Positions 1-7,719 of a stretch of DNA of 64,000 nt are shown here, piece after piece (the first letter of the stretch is position 1; each line of letters begins with the position of its first letter). A program made the position numbers and the translations under genes. The DNA is taken from positions 620,001 through 684,000 of the forward strand of contig JAHCMK010000001.1 of the NCBI GenBank assembly GCA_019192445.1, in the 5' to 3' direction. This DNA is from Oceanococcus sp. HetDA_MAG_MS8. GTDB taxonomy: Bacteria; Pseudomonadota; Gammaproteobacteria; Nevskiales; Oceanococcaceae. The notes below the pieces were generated by a model. It was not told where the DNA came from, searched no databases, and was given only the letters and a program-made list of their open reading frames with translations.

Positions 1-656
1 GTCATGTGCGCGTTGAAGTTGCCGGTCGCTCCATTGAGCTTGCCGAGAATCTGGACATTTGCCAGTTGCTCGCGCTGGCGTCCTAGGCGATGTACGAAGA
101 CGCCGAGCTCCTTCCCCATCGTGGAGGGAGAAGCGGGCTGGCCATGCGTGCGCGACAGCAATGGAACATCCGCCAAACTCAGAGCCAGCTCGCGGATCTT
201 GGCGATGAGGTCGTCCAGTTTGGGGAGCAGGTAATCCTCACGCGCCCGCGTGAGCATCTGGGCATAAGCCAGATTGTTGATGTCTTCAGAAGTACAGGCG
301 AAATGTGTGAACTCGGTGTAGTCACTCACCTCAGGAATGGCCTTGAGCTTCTCTTTCAAGAAGTATTCAACAGCCTTCACATCGTGGTTGGTTGTATCTT
401 CGATGGCCTTCACGCGCTGCGCATCGGCCATGGAAAACTGCTCGAAGATATCCTCGATCTGCGCTTGCACTGATGCATCCAGCGCAGGGATTTCCGCAAT
501 TTGCGCCTCTTGCGCCAAAGCCTGCAGCCAGCGTAGCTCTACTCGGAGGCGGTAGCGAATTAGCCCATACTCGGAAAATACTTCGCGCAGACCCCAGGTT
601 TTATCGGCATAGCGGCCGTCTATTGGAGATAAAGCGGTGAGAGCAGACAAACGCAT
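1..656 (-). CDS. purB: Adenylosuccinate lyase, N-terminal part (runs off the left edge)
   Basis: Read on the minus strand from the ATG at 656, the frame stays open to the window edge for 218 codons. The protein begins MRLSALTALSPIDGRYADK, the typical PurB opening. It continues with the substrate-binding segment TNHDVKAVEYF and the segment TSEDINNLAYA, then SRTHGQPASPSTMGKE, which contains the conserved catalytic-region His. PurB acts in the cytoplasm. It splits SAICAR and adenylosuccinate with release of fumarate, serving IMP and AMP synthesis. About half of the usual ~455 residues is present; the signature near the C-terminal half lies outside the window. It is divergent from dsbB, with 176 bp between the starts. 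Confidence 0.95.
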   Translation of the reverse strand, partial: MRLSALTALSPIDGRYADKTWGLREVFSEYGLIRYRLRVELRWLQALAQEAQIAEIPALDASVQAQIEDIFEQFSMADAQRVKAIEDTTNHDVKAVEYFLKEKLKAIPEVSDYTEFTHFACTSEDINNLAYAQMLTRAREDYLLPKLDDLIAKIRELALSLADVPLLSRTHGQPASPSTMGKELGVFVHRLGRQREQLANVQILGKLNGATGNFNAHM

Positions 657-832
657 AGCGGTTCCAGTCCAGCGTAATGAACATCGATTCAGGGGCGCCT
701 AGGATACCGAAACCGTCTTCCAACGGCCGTCTGGCATTGTCCTGCGTCGACGGTAGAAGCAGCGCGCCTACAATCACTTTGCTTAGACTGGACAGCTCAA
801 TCCTCCATCGTTTCGGCCAACCGCAACACATC

Positions 833-1339
833 ATGCCCACACTGACATTTCGCCAAGCCAGCTTATTTGGCTGGTTATTCCCTTTGCTGGCCATGGCCTG
901 GGCCCTCTATCTCCAACATGGTCTGGAGCTCGAGCCCTGCCCAATGTGCGTCTTCCAACGCATCGCCATGATCAGCCTGGGTATGGTGTGGCTCACCGCC
1001 TGCGTGCATAACCCTGCAAACGCTGTGATGCGAGGCTTCTACGCGGCGGCGGGCGCGCTCGCGGCTGCCGTTGGCGCCGCCATTGCTGGCCGTCATGTAT
1101 GGCTGCAGGGGCTGCCGGAGGATCAGGTGCCGGCTTGTGGGCCCTCTTTGGACTACCTGCTAGACATTGCACCATGGCAAGAAGTTGTAGCGACCGTCCT
1201 GCGGGGGGACGGCAACTGCGCCATCATTGAAGCCTCATTCTTAGGCCTCTCGATTCCCGCCTGGACTCTCATCACCTTTCTCGGCCTGACCATCTTGAGT
1301 TTGGTCATTCCATTGATTGCCAAAACGGAGCACCTATGA
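833..1339 (+). CDS. dsbB: Disulfide bond formation protein B
   Basis: DsbB is a quinone-dependent inner-membrane protein that reoxidises periplasmic DsbA. The 168-residue protein from the ATG at 833 has the family length and four hydrophobic segments. The first periplasmic loop carries the redox pair CPMC (Cys36, Cys39). The second loop carries the other pair, Cys102 (VPACGPS) and Cys129 (GDGNC). The frame is open upstream to 677, but that extension is not hydrophobic and does not resemble DsbB, so the inner start is preferred. Its stop overlaps the rraA start by 4 bp. It is a possible functional partner of the CcmG/CcmH thiol system encoded downstream, since apocytochrome cysteines pass through the Dsb pathway. 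Confidence 0.93.
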   Translation: MPTLTFRQASLFGWLFPLLAMAWALYLQHGLELEPCPMCVFQRIAMISLGMVWLTACVHNPANAVMRGFYAAAGALAAAVGAAIAGRHVWLQGLPEDQVPACGPSLDYLLDIAPWQEVVATVLRGDGNCAIIEASFLGLSIPAWTLITFLGLTILSLVIPLIAKTEHL

Positions 1340-1818
1340 CTCACGCCACCACCGATATCGCAGATGCGCTAGGCCAAGACGCCCAAGTCGCAGCGCCGAT
1401 TTTTCGTCACTTCGGCGGCCGCACCCGCTTTCATGGCCCGATCAAAACGCTCAAAGTTTTTGAAGACAACACCAAAGTTCGCGAGATCCTTGAAACACCG
1501 GGTGAGGGGCGAGTGTTGGTGGTAGACGGTGGCGCTTCTCCGCGCTGCGCCTTGGTTGGTGGAAACCTCGGCCAACTCGCTGTCGATAACGGGTGGGCAG
1601 GAATCGTCGTCTACGGCTATGTGCGTGATGCCGTGGAACTGGGAGCGCAAGCCGTGGGCGTGATGGCCATGGGCACCCATCCTCGAAAAAGCGTCAAGCG
1701 CAATAGCGGTGAGTTTGACGTGGATTTGAGTTTCGCAGATTTGCGAATTGGCCCTGGACACTGGCTTTATGCCGACGAGGACGGCATTGTGACAACAACC
1801 CAGGCCTATACCGGTTAA
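1336..1818 (+). CDS. rraA: RraA family protein (RNase E activity regulator)
   Basis: The 160-residue protein has the RraA core. It shows the N-terminal FRHFGGRTRFHGPI, then VLVVDGGASPRCALVGGNLGQ, then the segment GWAGIVVYGYVRDA followed by MGTHPRKS. RraA binds the C-terminal scaffold of RNase E and lowers its activity. The same fold also covers metal-dependent HMG/oxaloacetate aldolases, and the GN-G-VRD type residues are shared. A lyase role therefore cannot be excluded from sequence alone. The start codon overlaps the dsbB stop (ATGA), which suggests translational coupling. It converges with the pseudouridine synthase gene, with 60 bp between the stops. Confidence 0.88.
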   Translation: MTHATTDIADALGQDAQVAAPIFRHFGGRTRFHGPIKTLKVFEDNTKVREILETPGEGRVLVVDGGASPRCALVGGNLGQLAVDNGWAGIVVYGYVRDAVELGAQAVGVMAMGTHPRKSVKRNSGEFDVDLSFADLRIGPGHWLYADEDGIVTTTQAYTG

Positions 1819-1878
1819 ACAGCGGCTTGCGCATGCGGGCAGGGGTCATGACGCGCATTAAGATGGAACTGGTGTCGC

Positions 1879-2505
1879 TTAAGGGCGCCACTGGCTCAGT
1901 CTCGCCACATTCGTAGGAGGCAGTCGAATCCACTGTCCCAGGGCGAGGGAACCAAGCTCTAATGGTCCAACACGCGTCCGAATCAGACGCAGGGTAGGGT
2001 GACCAATGGCGGCCGTCATGCGCCGGACTTGACGGTTTCTGCCTTCGTTAATGTCGATGCGTAGCCACGTTGTGGGTATGTTCTTACGCTCACGAATAGG
2101 AGGCTGGCGTGGCGGCCAGTTTGGGTCGGCGAGTCGCTGCGCTACCAGAGCCTTGGCCGGCCCATCTTTAAGCTGTACTCCCTCCACCAACTCTGCCAGG
2201 GCCGAGTCTTCTACAGCCCCTTCGACCTGAACCCAATAGCTCTTGGCCCACTTATGCCGAGGATGCGCCATGCGGGTTTGCAGCTTGCCGTCATTGGTCA
2301 GTACCAGCAGCCCCTCACTATCTTTATCGAGGCGACCTGCGGCATAAACGGACTCGGGCAAACCAAACTGCGCCAAAGTTTGCTCTAGGGGTGCGCCGGA
2401 GAACTGGCTCAGCACTCCGTAGGGCTTATGCAGTAGAAGGACCTGCGCTTGAGGGCGCTGCGCCTGCCGCCGAAATTTCTGCCGTGCTGGGTGGTTGCCT
2501 GTCAC
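1879..2505 (-). CDS. rluE: 23S rRNA pseudouridine synthase, RluE type
   Basis: This is an RsuA/RluB/E/F-family pseudouridine synthase. The catalytic motif AGRLDKDSEGLLVLTNDG is complete, with the nucleophilic Asp at residue 60. The family segments LLHKPYGVLSQF (residues 24-35) and GRNRQVRRMTAAIGHPTLRLIR are also present. There is no N-terminal S4 RNA-binding domain, only a short basic leader. That layout and the 208-residue length fit RluE, which modifies U2457 of E. coli 23S rRNA, better than RsuA or RluB. The specific target is inferred. It is monocistronic on the minus strand. Confidence 0.88.
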   Translation of the reverse strand: MTGNHPARQKFRRQAQRPQAQVLLLHKPYGVLSQFSGAPLEQTLAQFGLPESVYAAGRLDKDSEGLLVLTNDGKLQTRMAHPRHKWAKSYWVQVEGAVEDSALAELVEGVQLKDGPAKALVAQRLADPNWPPRQPPIRERKNIPTTWLRIDINEGRNRQVRRMTAAIGHPTLRLIRTRVGPLELGSLALGQWIRLPPTNVARLSQWRP

Positions 2506-2682
2506 GTCTGTATGGCGACCGAAGTGCGGTCGAAGTGAGTAAAGACCGCAGACTAACAGTGTTGCCGTGGCGGCCCCGAATATGTGCTAGAAGAGGATCT
2601 GGGCGGCGATCACTAGTCCTACACTGGGCGCCGACCGCAAAGCTATTGCCTGCCGAAGCAGCAATCAGGCTAAAATCAAGCC

Positions 2683-3336
2683 ATGCAAATGATTCGCCTT
2701 ATTCTCTGTGATGATCACCGCTTGGTGCGGGCGGGGCTGAAGCGCGTTCTCACCGACACCCCAGGCATCGAAGTCGTTGCTGAGGCGGATAACGGCGAAG
2801 ACGCCGTAGAGCTGGCGCGTCGCCACGAGCCCGATGTGATGCTCATGGACGTCAACATGCCAGGGATTGGCGGATTGGAGGCCACGCGGCGAATTTTGGC
2901 GCGACAGCCCGAAATCAAGATCATTGCCGTATCCATGTACGTAGAAGAGCCCTGGCCGAGTCGCCTACTCGGTGCCGGCGCCCGCGGCTACATCAGCAAA
3001 GATGCAGCGGCCGACGAGGTGGTATCTGCTATTCGCCGCGTCGCACAAGGCGGGGTGTATGTGGCTTCTAGTGTGGCTGCCAACCTCGCAGCCAGCTTCA
3101 TCCAGGGGCATGACCCCAAGAGCTCGCCCTTCGATCGGCTGTCCCAGCGCGAAATGCAGGTGATGCTGATGGTCACTCAAGGTCAAAGCAACCAAGTGAT
3201 CTCTGATGCCCTCTGCTTGTCGCCCAAAACCGTCAGCACCTATCGCTACCGTCTGTTCGAAAAACTCGGTGTGACCAACGATGTTGAGCTGACACGGATG
3301 GCAATGCGCTACGGCGTATTAGACGAGCAAGCCTAA
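2683..3336 (+). CDS. Response regulator, GacA/UvrY type
   Basis: The 217-residue protein has an N-terminal receiver domain with the acidic pair Asp10/Asp11, the phospho-acceptor Asp56 (LMDVNMPG) and the conserved Lys in GYISKDA. A C-terminal LuxR-type helix-turn-helix follows (LSQREMQVMLMV, LSPKTVSTYRYRLFEKLGV). Its place directly before uvrC and pgsA is the classical context of GacA/UvrY. Those proteins, with a BarA/GacS-type sensor, activate the small RNAs that titrate CsrA/RsmA. No sensor kinase is in the window, as is usual for this system. A second in-frame ATG lies two codons downstream; neither has a strong ribosome binding site. Confidence 0.9.
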   Translation: MQMIRLILCDDHRLVRAGLKRVLTDTPGIEVVAEADNGEDAVELARRHEPDVMLMDVNMPGIGGLEATRRILARQPEIKIIAVSMYVEEPWPSRLLGAGARGYISKDAAADEVVSAIRRVAQGGVYVASSVAANLAASFIQGHDPKSSPFDRLSQREMQVMLMVTQGQSNQVISDALCLSPKTVSTYRYRLFEKLGVTNDVELTRMAMRYGVLDEQA

Positions 3337-3397
3337 GCCGCCTGTCTCGAAAGATTGGCCTGTCCGTGCAGGCCACAATTCATGTTCATCAGCGCCA

Positions 3398-5215
3398 ATG
3401 AGTTTTGACGCCGGCCCATTCCTACGCAGTCTGACCACCAAGCCCGGCGTGTACACCATGTACGACGCCGAGGACCGGGTGTTGTACGTGGGCAAAGCGC
3501 GCAACCTACGGAATCGGGTGAGCAGTTATTTCAGCTCAACCGCCAAACCGGCCCGTATCGCGCAGATGGTGCGCAAGATTGCCCGTGTCGAGGTCACCAT
3601 CACGCCCTCAGAAGATCAAGCGTTAATGCTTGAACATGAGCTGATCAAGACCCGGCGCCCCATCTACAACATCCTCTTCCGCGACGATAAGTCCTACCCC
3701 TGGCTGCGCATCGGTAGCGGGCCCACGCCGCGCATTGGATTACACCGCGGTAAGCAGCGCAAAGGGGATACCTATTTTGGGCCTTATCCCTCCAGCAGTG
3801 CGGTCAAGGAAACTGTAGGCACCTTGCAGCGAACCTTTAGGCTGAGAACCTGCCGGGATAGCGATTTTCGGAGTCGTTCCCGACCCTGCTTGTTGCACCA
3901 AATCAAACGCTGCAGCGCGCCTTGCACGGGTGAAATTTCAGCAGCCGAGTATCAGCTTGATGTTGCTGCCGCCATTGACCTGCTGTCCGGACGTGGGGAG
4001 CATGTTGTGCATGCTCTCAATGAGCGCATGCAAACCGCTGCCCAAGAGCTGCGCTTTGAGCAGGCTGCGGATTTACGGGACCGCGTCGTGGCCCTGCGGC
4101 GGTTACAGGAAAGCCGGGTGGTCACCGACAGCAAAGGAGACTTTGACGTCCTGGCGGTGAGTCGGCATCACGGTTTAGCAGCAGTTGCTGTGATGCCAGT
4201 TCGCGGGGGGCGTAGTCTGGGCACACGCAGTCACTTCCCCAGGGAAACCGGGGAGGCGGACTTGGACGAGATTTTGGCCTCCTTTGTGGTGCAGCACTAT
4301 CTAGAACGCAAACCGCCGCGCGAGATTGTGTTGTCTAGACCCTTGGCGGAAGCCGACAGTATTGGTCGGGTCCTCAGCCTCCAGGCTGAAAAACCGGTGA
4401 AGGTCCATTACAAACAGCTTCGCGGCGTGCGCCGTAGCCTGCTGCAAATGACCGAAGAGTCCTTACATTCGGCCTTAGTGGCGAGACTTGCCGAGCGCGA
4501 GACTGTGGAGGGGCGCTATAGCGCCTTGCAACAACGTCTGGATCTCAGCACTCTGCCCATGCGGATGGAATGCTTTGACATCAGTCATACCCGAGGTGAA
4601 GGCACGCGGGCCAGCTGTGTGGTGTTTGGGAGCCAAGGACCTGAAAAGTCGCAATATCGCCGCTTCAGCATTGAGAACATCACTCCCGGCGACGATTACG
4701 CTGCCATCGAACAGGCCGTGAGCCGGCGCTATAAACGCCTTGCTAAAGGCGAGGCCCCCTTGCCGGATGTGCTGTTCATCGACGGTGGCAAGGGCCAGCT
4801 CAAAGCTGCTCTCAAGGCTCTCAGAGACTTGGATTTGGATGAACAAGTCCGCGTCGTTGGCATTTCCAAAGGCCCGGAGCGACGGGCGGGGGAGGAAGAA
4901 CTGCATCTTCCTGAACTGGGTGAGCCCATGATCTTATCGGCTGACGACCCCGCGCTACATCTCATTCAGCAAATTCGGGATGAGGCCCACCGCTTCGCAT
5001 TGGCCGGACACCGCGGGGCCCGAGCCCGTACACGCACCCGCAGTGAACTGGAAGATGTTCCGGGCTTGGGCGCCAAGCGCCGCGCGGCGTTGCTCAAACA
5101 GTTTGGCGGCATGGCCCAAGTCCGCCGCGCCAGCCTCGATGATCTGCAACGCGTTCCCGGCTTATCCAAAAAATTAGCGCAGCGACTGTATGATTTGCTG
5201 CATGACACGGACTAA
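3398..5215 (+). CDS. uvrC: UvrABC system protein C (excinuclease subunit)
   Basis: UvrC makes both incisions in nucleotide excision repair. The 605-residue protein has all the expected parts. An N-terminal GIY-YIG nuclease domain (PGVYTMYD, then VLYVGKA at 28-34) makes the 3' cut. A UVR motif near residues 205-235 binds UvrB. The RNase H-like endonuclease domain contains MECFDISHTRGEG and FIDGGKGQLKAAL. Two C-terminal helix-hairpin-helix motifs follow (DVPGLGAKRRAALL, RVPGLSKKLAQ). Length is normal for the family. It lies 61 bp after the regulator gene and 9 bp before pgsA, probably in one operon. Confidence 0.97.
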   Translation: MSFDAGPFLRSLTTKPGVYTMYDAEDRVLYVGKARNLRNRVSSYFSSTAKPARIAQMVRKIARVEVTITPSEDQALMLEHELIKTRRPIYNILFRDDKSYPWLRIGSGPTPRIGLHRGKQRKGDTYFGPYPSSSAVKETVGTLQRTFRLRTCRDSDFRSRSRPCLLHQIKRCSAPCTGEISAAEYQLDVAAAIDLLSGRGEHVVHALNERMQTAAQELRFEQAADLRDRVVALRRLQESRVVTDSKGDFDVLAVSRHHGLAAVAVMPVRGGRSLGTRSHFPRETGEADLDEILASFVVQHYLERKPPREIVLSRPLAEADSIGRVLSLQAEKPVKVHYKQLRGVRRSLLQMTEESLHSALVARLAERETVEGRYSALQQRLDLSTLPMRMECFDISHTRGEGTRASCVVFGSQGPEKSQYRRFSIENITPGDDYAAIEQAVSRRYKRLAKGEAPLPDVLFIDGGKGQLKAALKALRDLDLDEQVRVVGISKGPERRAGEEELHLPELGEPMILSADDPALHLIQQIRDEAHRFALAGHRGARARTRTRSELEDVPGLGAKRRAALLKQFGGMAQVRRASLDDLQRVPGLSKKLAQRLYDLLHDTD

Positions 5216-5224
5216 GAGCGCCTA

Positions 5225-5803
5225 ATGCTCACCATCCCCACCCAGCTCACGCTGATGCGCGTGGCCGCCATTCCGGTAATGGCTTTGCTGTATTACCTTC
5301 CATTTCCATTGCACACCATCGCTGCCGCCATGGTGTTCATCTTGGCTGCCATTACGGATTGGCTAGATGGGTATTTAGCGCGCCGGCTCAATCAAGCGTC
5401 TGCCTTTGGTGCTTTTCTCGACCCAGTGGCAGACAAACTCATTGTGGCCACGGCATTGGTCATTCTGGTACAGCAGGACCCGAGTTTGGCCGTGCTCATT
5501 CCAGCGGGGGTGATCATCGGCCGTGAAATTACCATCAGCGCTTTGCGTGAATGGATGGCGGAACTCGGCCGACGGGCCGAGGTAGGGGTTCGCTCCCTGG
5601 GCAAGTGGAAGACTGGGTTTCAAATGACCGCCATTGCCATGATGTTGTGGCGAGATGATCTGGGCCCCATTCCGATATACGAGATTGGCTTTGCACTCTT
5701 AATCATTGCCAGCGTACTGACGGTATGGTCCATGGCGATGTACTTGAAAGTCGCTTGGCCAATGTTTCGCGAGAGTGAAAAAAACCCAGGAAGTTTTTCT
5801 TAA
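5225..5803 (+). CDS. pgsA: CDP-diacylglycerol--glycerol-3-phosphate 3-phosphatidyltransferase
   Basis: PgsA makes phosphatidylglycerophosphate, the committed step to phosphatidylglycerol and cardiolipin. The CDP-alcohol phosphotransferase signature D-G-x2-A-R-x8-G-x3-D-x3-D is visible in DWLDGYLARR followed by AFGAFLDPVADKL. The 192-residue protein is strongly hydrophobic and has several membrane helices. It follows uvrC with 9 bp between, and a tRNA promoter starts immediately after its stop codon, as in E. coli where glyW-cysT-leuZ follow pgsA. Confidence 0.96.
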   Translation: MLTIPTQLTLMRVAAIPVMALLYYLPFPLHTIAAAMVFILAAITDWLDGYLARRLNQASAFGAFLDPVADKLIVATALVILVQQDPSLAVLIPAGVIIGREITISALREWMAELGRRAEVGVRSLGKWKTGFQMTAIAMMLWRDDLGPIPIYEIGFALLIIASVLTVWSMAMYLKVAWPMFRESEKNPGSFS

Positions 5804-5809
5804 AAGCTG

Positions 5810-5838
5810 TTGACAGGGGCGCTCTACTTCCCCATAAT
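5810..5838 (+). promoter_or_regulatory. Promoter of the tRNA-Gly/Cys/Leu cluster
   Basis: A near-consensus sigma-70 promoter: -35 box TTGACA at 5810-5815, 17-bp spacer, -10 box CATAAT at 5833-5838. The mature tRNA-Gly starts 12 bp after the -10 box. The -35 box lies 6 bp past the pgsA stop codon, so the tRNAs have their own promoter. Confidence 0.8.
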
Positions 5839-5850
5839 TCTGGTTTCGGC

Positions 5851-5926
5851 GCGGGAATAGCTCAGTTGGTAGAGCGCAACCTTGCCAAGGTTGAGGTCGC
5901 CGGTTCGAACCCGGTTTCCCGCTCCA
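5851..5926 (+). tRNA. tRNA-Gly (GCC)
   Basis: A complete 76-nt cloverleaf. The acceptor arm GCGGGAA pairs with TTCCCGC, then discriminator T and an encoded CCA. The D-loop AGCTCAGTTGGTAGAGC and T-arm GGTTCGAACCC are standard. The anticodon GCC is at 5884-5886 in loop TTGCCAA. It corresponds by position to E. coli glyW. Confidence 0.98.
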
Positions 5927-5937
5927 AAAGATTTCTC

Positions 5938-5965
5938 AAAGCCCCGGTCCTCCGGGGTTTTTTGT
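5938..5965 (+). terminator. Rho-independent terminator-like hairpin between tRNA-Gly and tRNA-Cys
   Basis: The stem CCCCGG / CCGGGG (within 5942-5957) is followed by TTTTTTG at 5958-5964. It has canonical terminator form yet sits only 12 bp before tRNA-Cys, inside what should be one transcription unit. Confidence 0.75.
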
Positions 5966-5976
5966 AAGCGCACCTA

Positions 5977-6050
5977 GGCTAGGTGGTAGAGTGGTTATAC
6001 AACGGCCTGCAAAGCCGTGGACGCCGGTTCGATTCCGGCCCTAGCCTCCA
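5977..6050 (+). tRNA. tRNA-Cys (GCA)
   Basis: A complete 74-nt tRNA. Acceptor arm GGCTAGG/CCTAGCC, discriminator T and encoded CCA. The anticodon GCA is at 6009-6011 in loop CTGCAAA with stem ACGGC/GCCGT. It corresponds by position to E. coli cysT. Confidence 0.98.
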
Positions 6051-6126
6051 TAATTTCGGTCAACTCGAATTAATGCTCCGCAAGGAGTGCGCGTTGGGGG
6101 CGGACACGGAATTTCATGACAACGTG

Positions 6127-6213
6127 GCCCGGGTGGCGAAATTGGTAGACGCAAGGGACTTAAAATCCCTCGGGGGAAACCCTGTGCCGGTTCGAGCCCG
6201 GCCCCGGGCACCA
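6127..6213 (+). tRNA. tRNA-Leu (TAA)
   Basis: A class II tRNA of 87 nt with a long variable arm. Acceptor arm GCCCGGG/CCCGGGC, discriminator A and encoded CCA. The anticodon TAA is at 6161-6163 in loop CTTAAAA with stem AGGGA/TCCCT. It corresponds by position to E. coli leuZ. Its last 22 nt and the bases just after it are duplicated 126 bp downstream. Confidence 0.98.
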
Positions 6214-6470
6214 TGGTGTCATGCCTCACCTCTGTACCGGTTGACCTTGGCCGTCCATGGCCAAGGCCCTGCGGGTGACGCTGCGCGTCATCCCAACGCG
6301 GCTATCCTGCCGCGTGGTCGAGCCCGGCCCCGGGCACCATGGTGTCATTCCTTACCTTTGTGCCGGTTGACCTTGGCCGTCCATGGCCAAGGCCCTACGG
6401 GTGACGCTGCGCGTCATCCCAGCGCGGCTATGCCGACGCGTGATTGAGCCCGCTGCCACACCCATTCTCA
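6192..6470 (+). repeat. 126-bp tandem repeat carrying tRNA-Leu 3' ends
   Basis: Unit 1 is 6192-6317, unit 2 is 6318-6443, and a degenerate third start runs from 6444. Positions 6192-6222 and 6318-6348 are identical for 31 nt. That block covers the last 22 nt of tRNA-Leu including CCA plus 9 nt of flank. The rest of each unit is highly similar. Each unit contains a perfect hairpin CCTTGGCC/GGCCAAGG, a near-palindrome GGGTGACGC...GCGTCATCCC and, in unit 1, CGCGGC/GCCGCG. The layout matches that described after tyrT in E. coli (rtT repeats, also tRNA 3'-end copies), but the sequence differs. The open frame across the repeats (period 42 codons) starts inside a tRNA and is probably not translated. 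Confidence 0.9.
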
Positions 6471-7066
6471 GCGTTCAGGAGCTTTGGCATGAACGCGCCG
6501 ACAAAGAGCTCTTTGCCGGCCTGAGCCTGGATGTGCATGCTGGGGAGCTGCTCCAAGTTGTCGGGCCGAACGGACACGGCAAATCCACCTTATTGCGCAT
6601 TCTGGCTGGGCTGATCACACCAGACTCAGGGCACAGGCTATGGCGTGGCCGTGAGTTCGGCAGCTGGAAAGATGAGTCACCAGCACCCATTGTTTGGGCA
6701 GGGGAGCGCAGCGGTTGGTCCGCCCATCTACCAGTCCTGCAAAACTGGAATTATTTGCACGCTCTGCGCGGGAATACGCCGCCGCCCTTAAAACAGGCTT
6801 GGCTGGACCCCGGGTGGGCAGAGCGTCGATATGGCGATTTGTCCACCGGCCAACGCAAACGGACACAGTTAGCCATGGTAGACCTCAGTGGTGCCGCCCT
6901 GTGGTTGCTGGATGAACCCCTGTCTGGCTTAGACCGTGAAAAAAGCCAGATCTGGCAGCGACGCATGCGCCAGGCCGCAGACGAGGGCACTGCGGTGGTT
7001 GTTGTGAGCCATGAAGATCTATCGGTCGACATCGATCGTCAGCTTGCCTGGAGCACCCAGCCTTGA
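6440..7066 (+). CDS. ccmA: Cytochrome c maturation ABC transporter ATP-binding protein
   Basis: CcmA is the ATPase of the CcmABCD complex that releases holo-CcmE. The Walker A motif is GPNGHGKST (residues 42-50 from the GTG start). The signature is LSTGQRKR and Walker B is LWLLDEP, followed by the H-loop VVSHED. An ATG 57 bp upstream at 6383 is in frame, but it lies in the tandem repeat derived from tRNA-Leu. The GTG at 6440 gives 208 residues, the usual CcmA length, so it is preferred. Neither start has a clear ribosome binding site. The stop overlaps the TTG start of ccmB. Confidence 0.9.
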   Translation: MIEPAATPILSVQELWHERADKELFAGLSLDVHAGELLQVVGPNGHGKSTLLRILAGLITPDSGHRLWRGREFGSWKDESPAPIVWAGERSGWSAHLPVLQNWNYLHALRGNTPPPLKQAWLDPGWAERRYGDLSTGQRKRTQLAMVDLSGAALWLLDEPLSGLDREKSQIWQRRMRQAADEGTAVVVVSHEDLSVDIDRQLAWSTQP

Positions 7067-7719
7067 AGACCATCTTGGGGCGTGAGCTACGCAACTATTG
7101 GGGCAATCGATATGAGGCCATGCAGGGCGTTGCCGTGTTTGTCGTTGTTTGCGCCCTGTTTCCACTGGGGGTTAAGCCCAGTAATGAAACCCTTGTCGTC
7201 ATGGCACCCGCCGTCCTCTGGGCCGCTGCGCTGCTCGCCTGCGTATTCGGCTTGGAAACTTTGTTTCGACAGGAGCTCCGCGACGGTTGGTTAGAGCAGG
7301 TCGCCACCTCGGTCTGGCCGCTACCATTGCTCTTAGGGCTCAAGCTACTGGTGCACTGGTGCTTCACTGGGCTGCCTGTGTGTCTAGCGAGTCTTTTTGT
7401 GGGATACAGTTTGGGCTTGTCCAGCGAGGCAACTGGCGTTGCGGCCTTGAGTTTGGCCTTAGGCACGCCTGCACTGGTGGGATTAGGCAGCGTTGCGGCA
7501 GCGCTCACGGCCAACCTGACTGGGGGCGCTATGCTTTCAGCCTTGTTGGTACTGCCGCTTTATGTGCCAGTCATGGTGTTTGGCGCCAGCGCCATCGAAC
7601 TCGCCCAAAACGGTGGAGAATCAACAGCTCCGCTATACTTGCTGGGCTGTTTTCTCCTGCTGACGATGTGCCTAGCGCCACTGGCGTCAGCGGCGGCTTT
7701 ACACGCGGTTGCTGAATGA
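7063..7719 (+). CDS. ccmB: Heme exporter protein CcmB
   Basis: CcmB is the membrane permease subunit of the CcmAB transporter. The 218-residue protein starts at a TTG (MKTILGRELRNYWGNRYE) and has about six membrane segments. It shows the family segment FGLETLFRQELRDGWLEQ and has normal CcmB length. The start overlaps the ccmA stop (TTGA), and its own stop overlaps the ccmC start by 4 bp. The close packing supports one ccm transcript with coupled translation. Confidence 0.93.
   Translation: MKTILGRELRNYWGNRYEAMQGVAVFVVVCALFPLGVKPSNETLVVMAPAVLWAAALLACVFGLETLFRQELRDGWLEQVATSVWPLPLLLGLKLLVHWCFTGLPVCLASLFVGYSLGLSSEATGVAALSLALGTPALVGLGSVAAALTANLTGGAMLSALLVLPLYVPVMVFGASAIELAQNGGESTAPLYLLGCFLLLTMCLAPLASAAALHAVAE

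Noticed and set aside
5983-6447. Open frame of 154 codons running through tRNA-Cys, tRNA-Leu and the tandem repeat, with a 42-residue period
   Set aside because: It starts inside a tRNA and stays open only because the repeat length is a multiple of three. A protamine-like product as described for E. coli tyrT is conceivable but unsupported.
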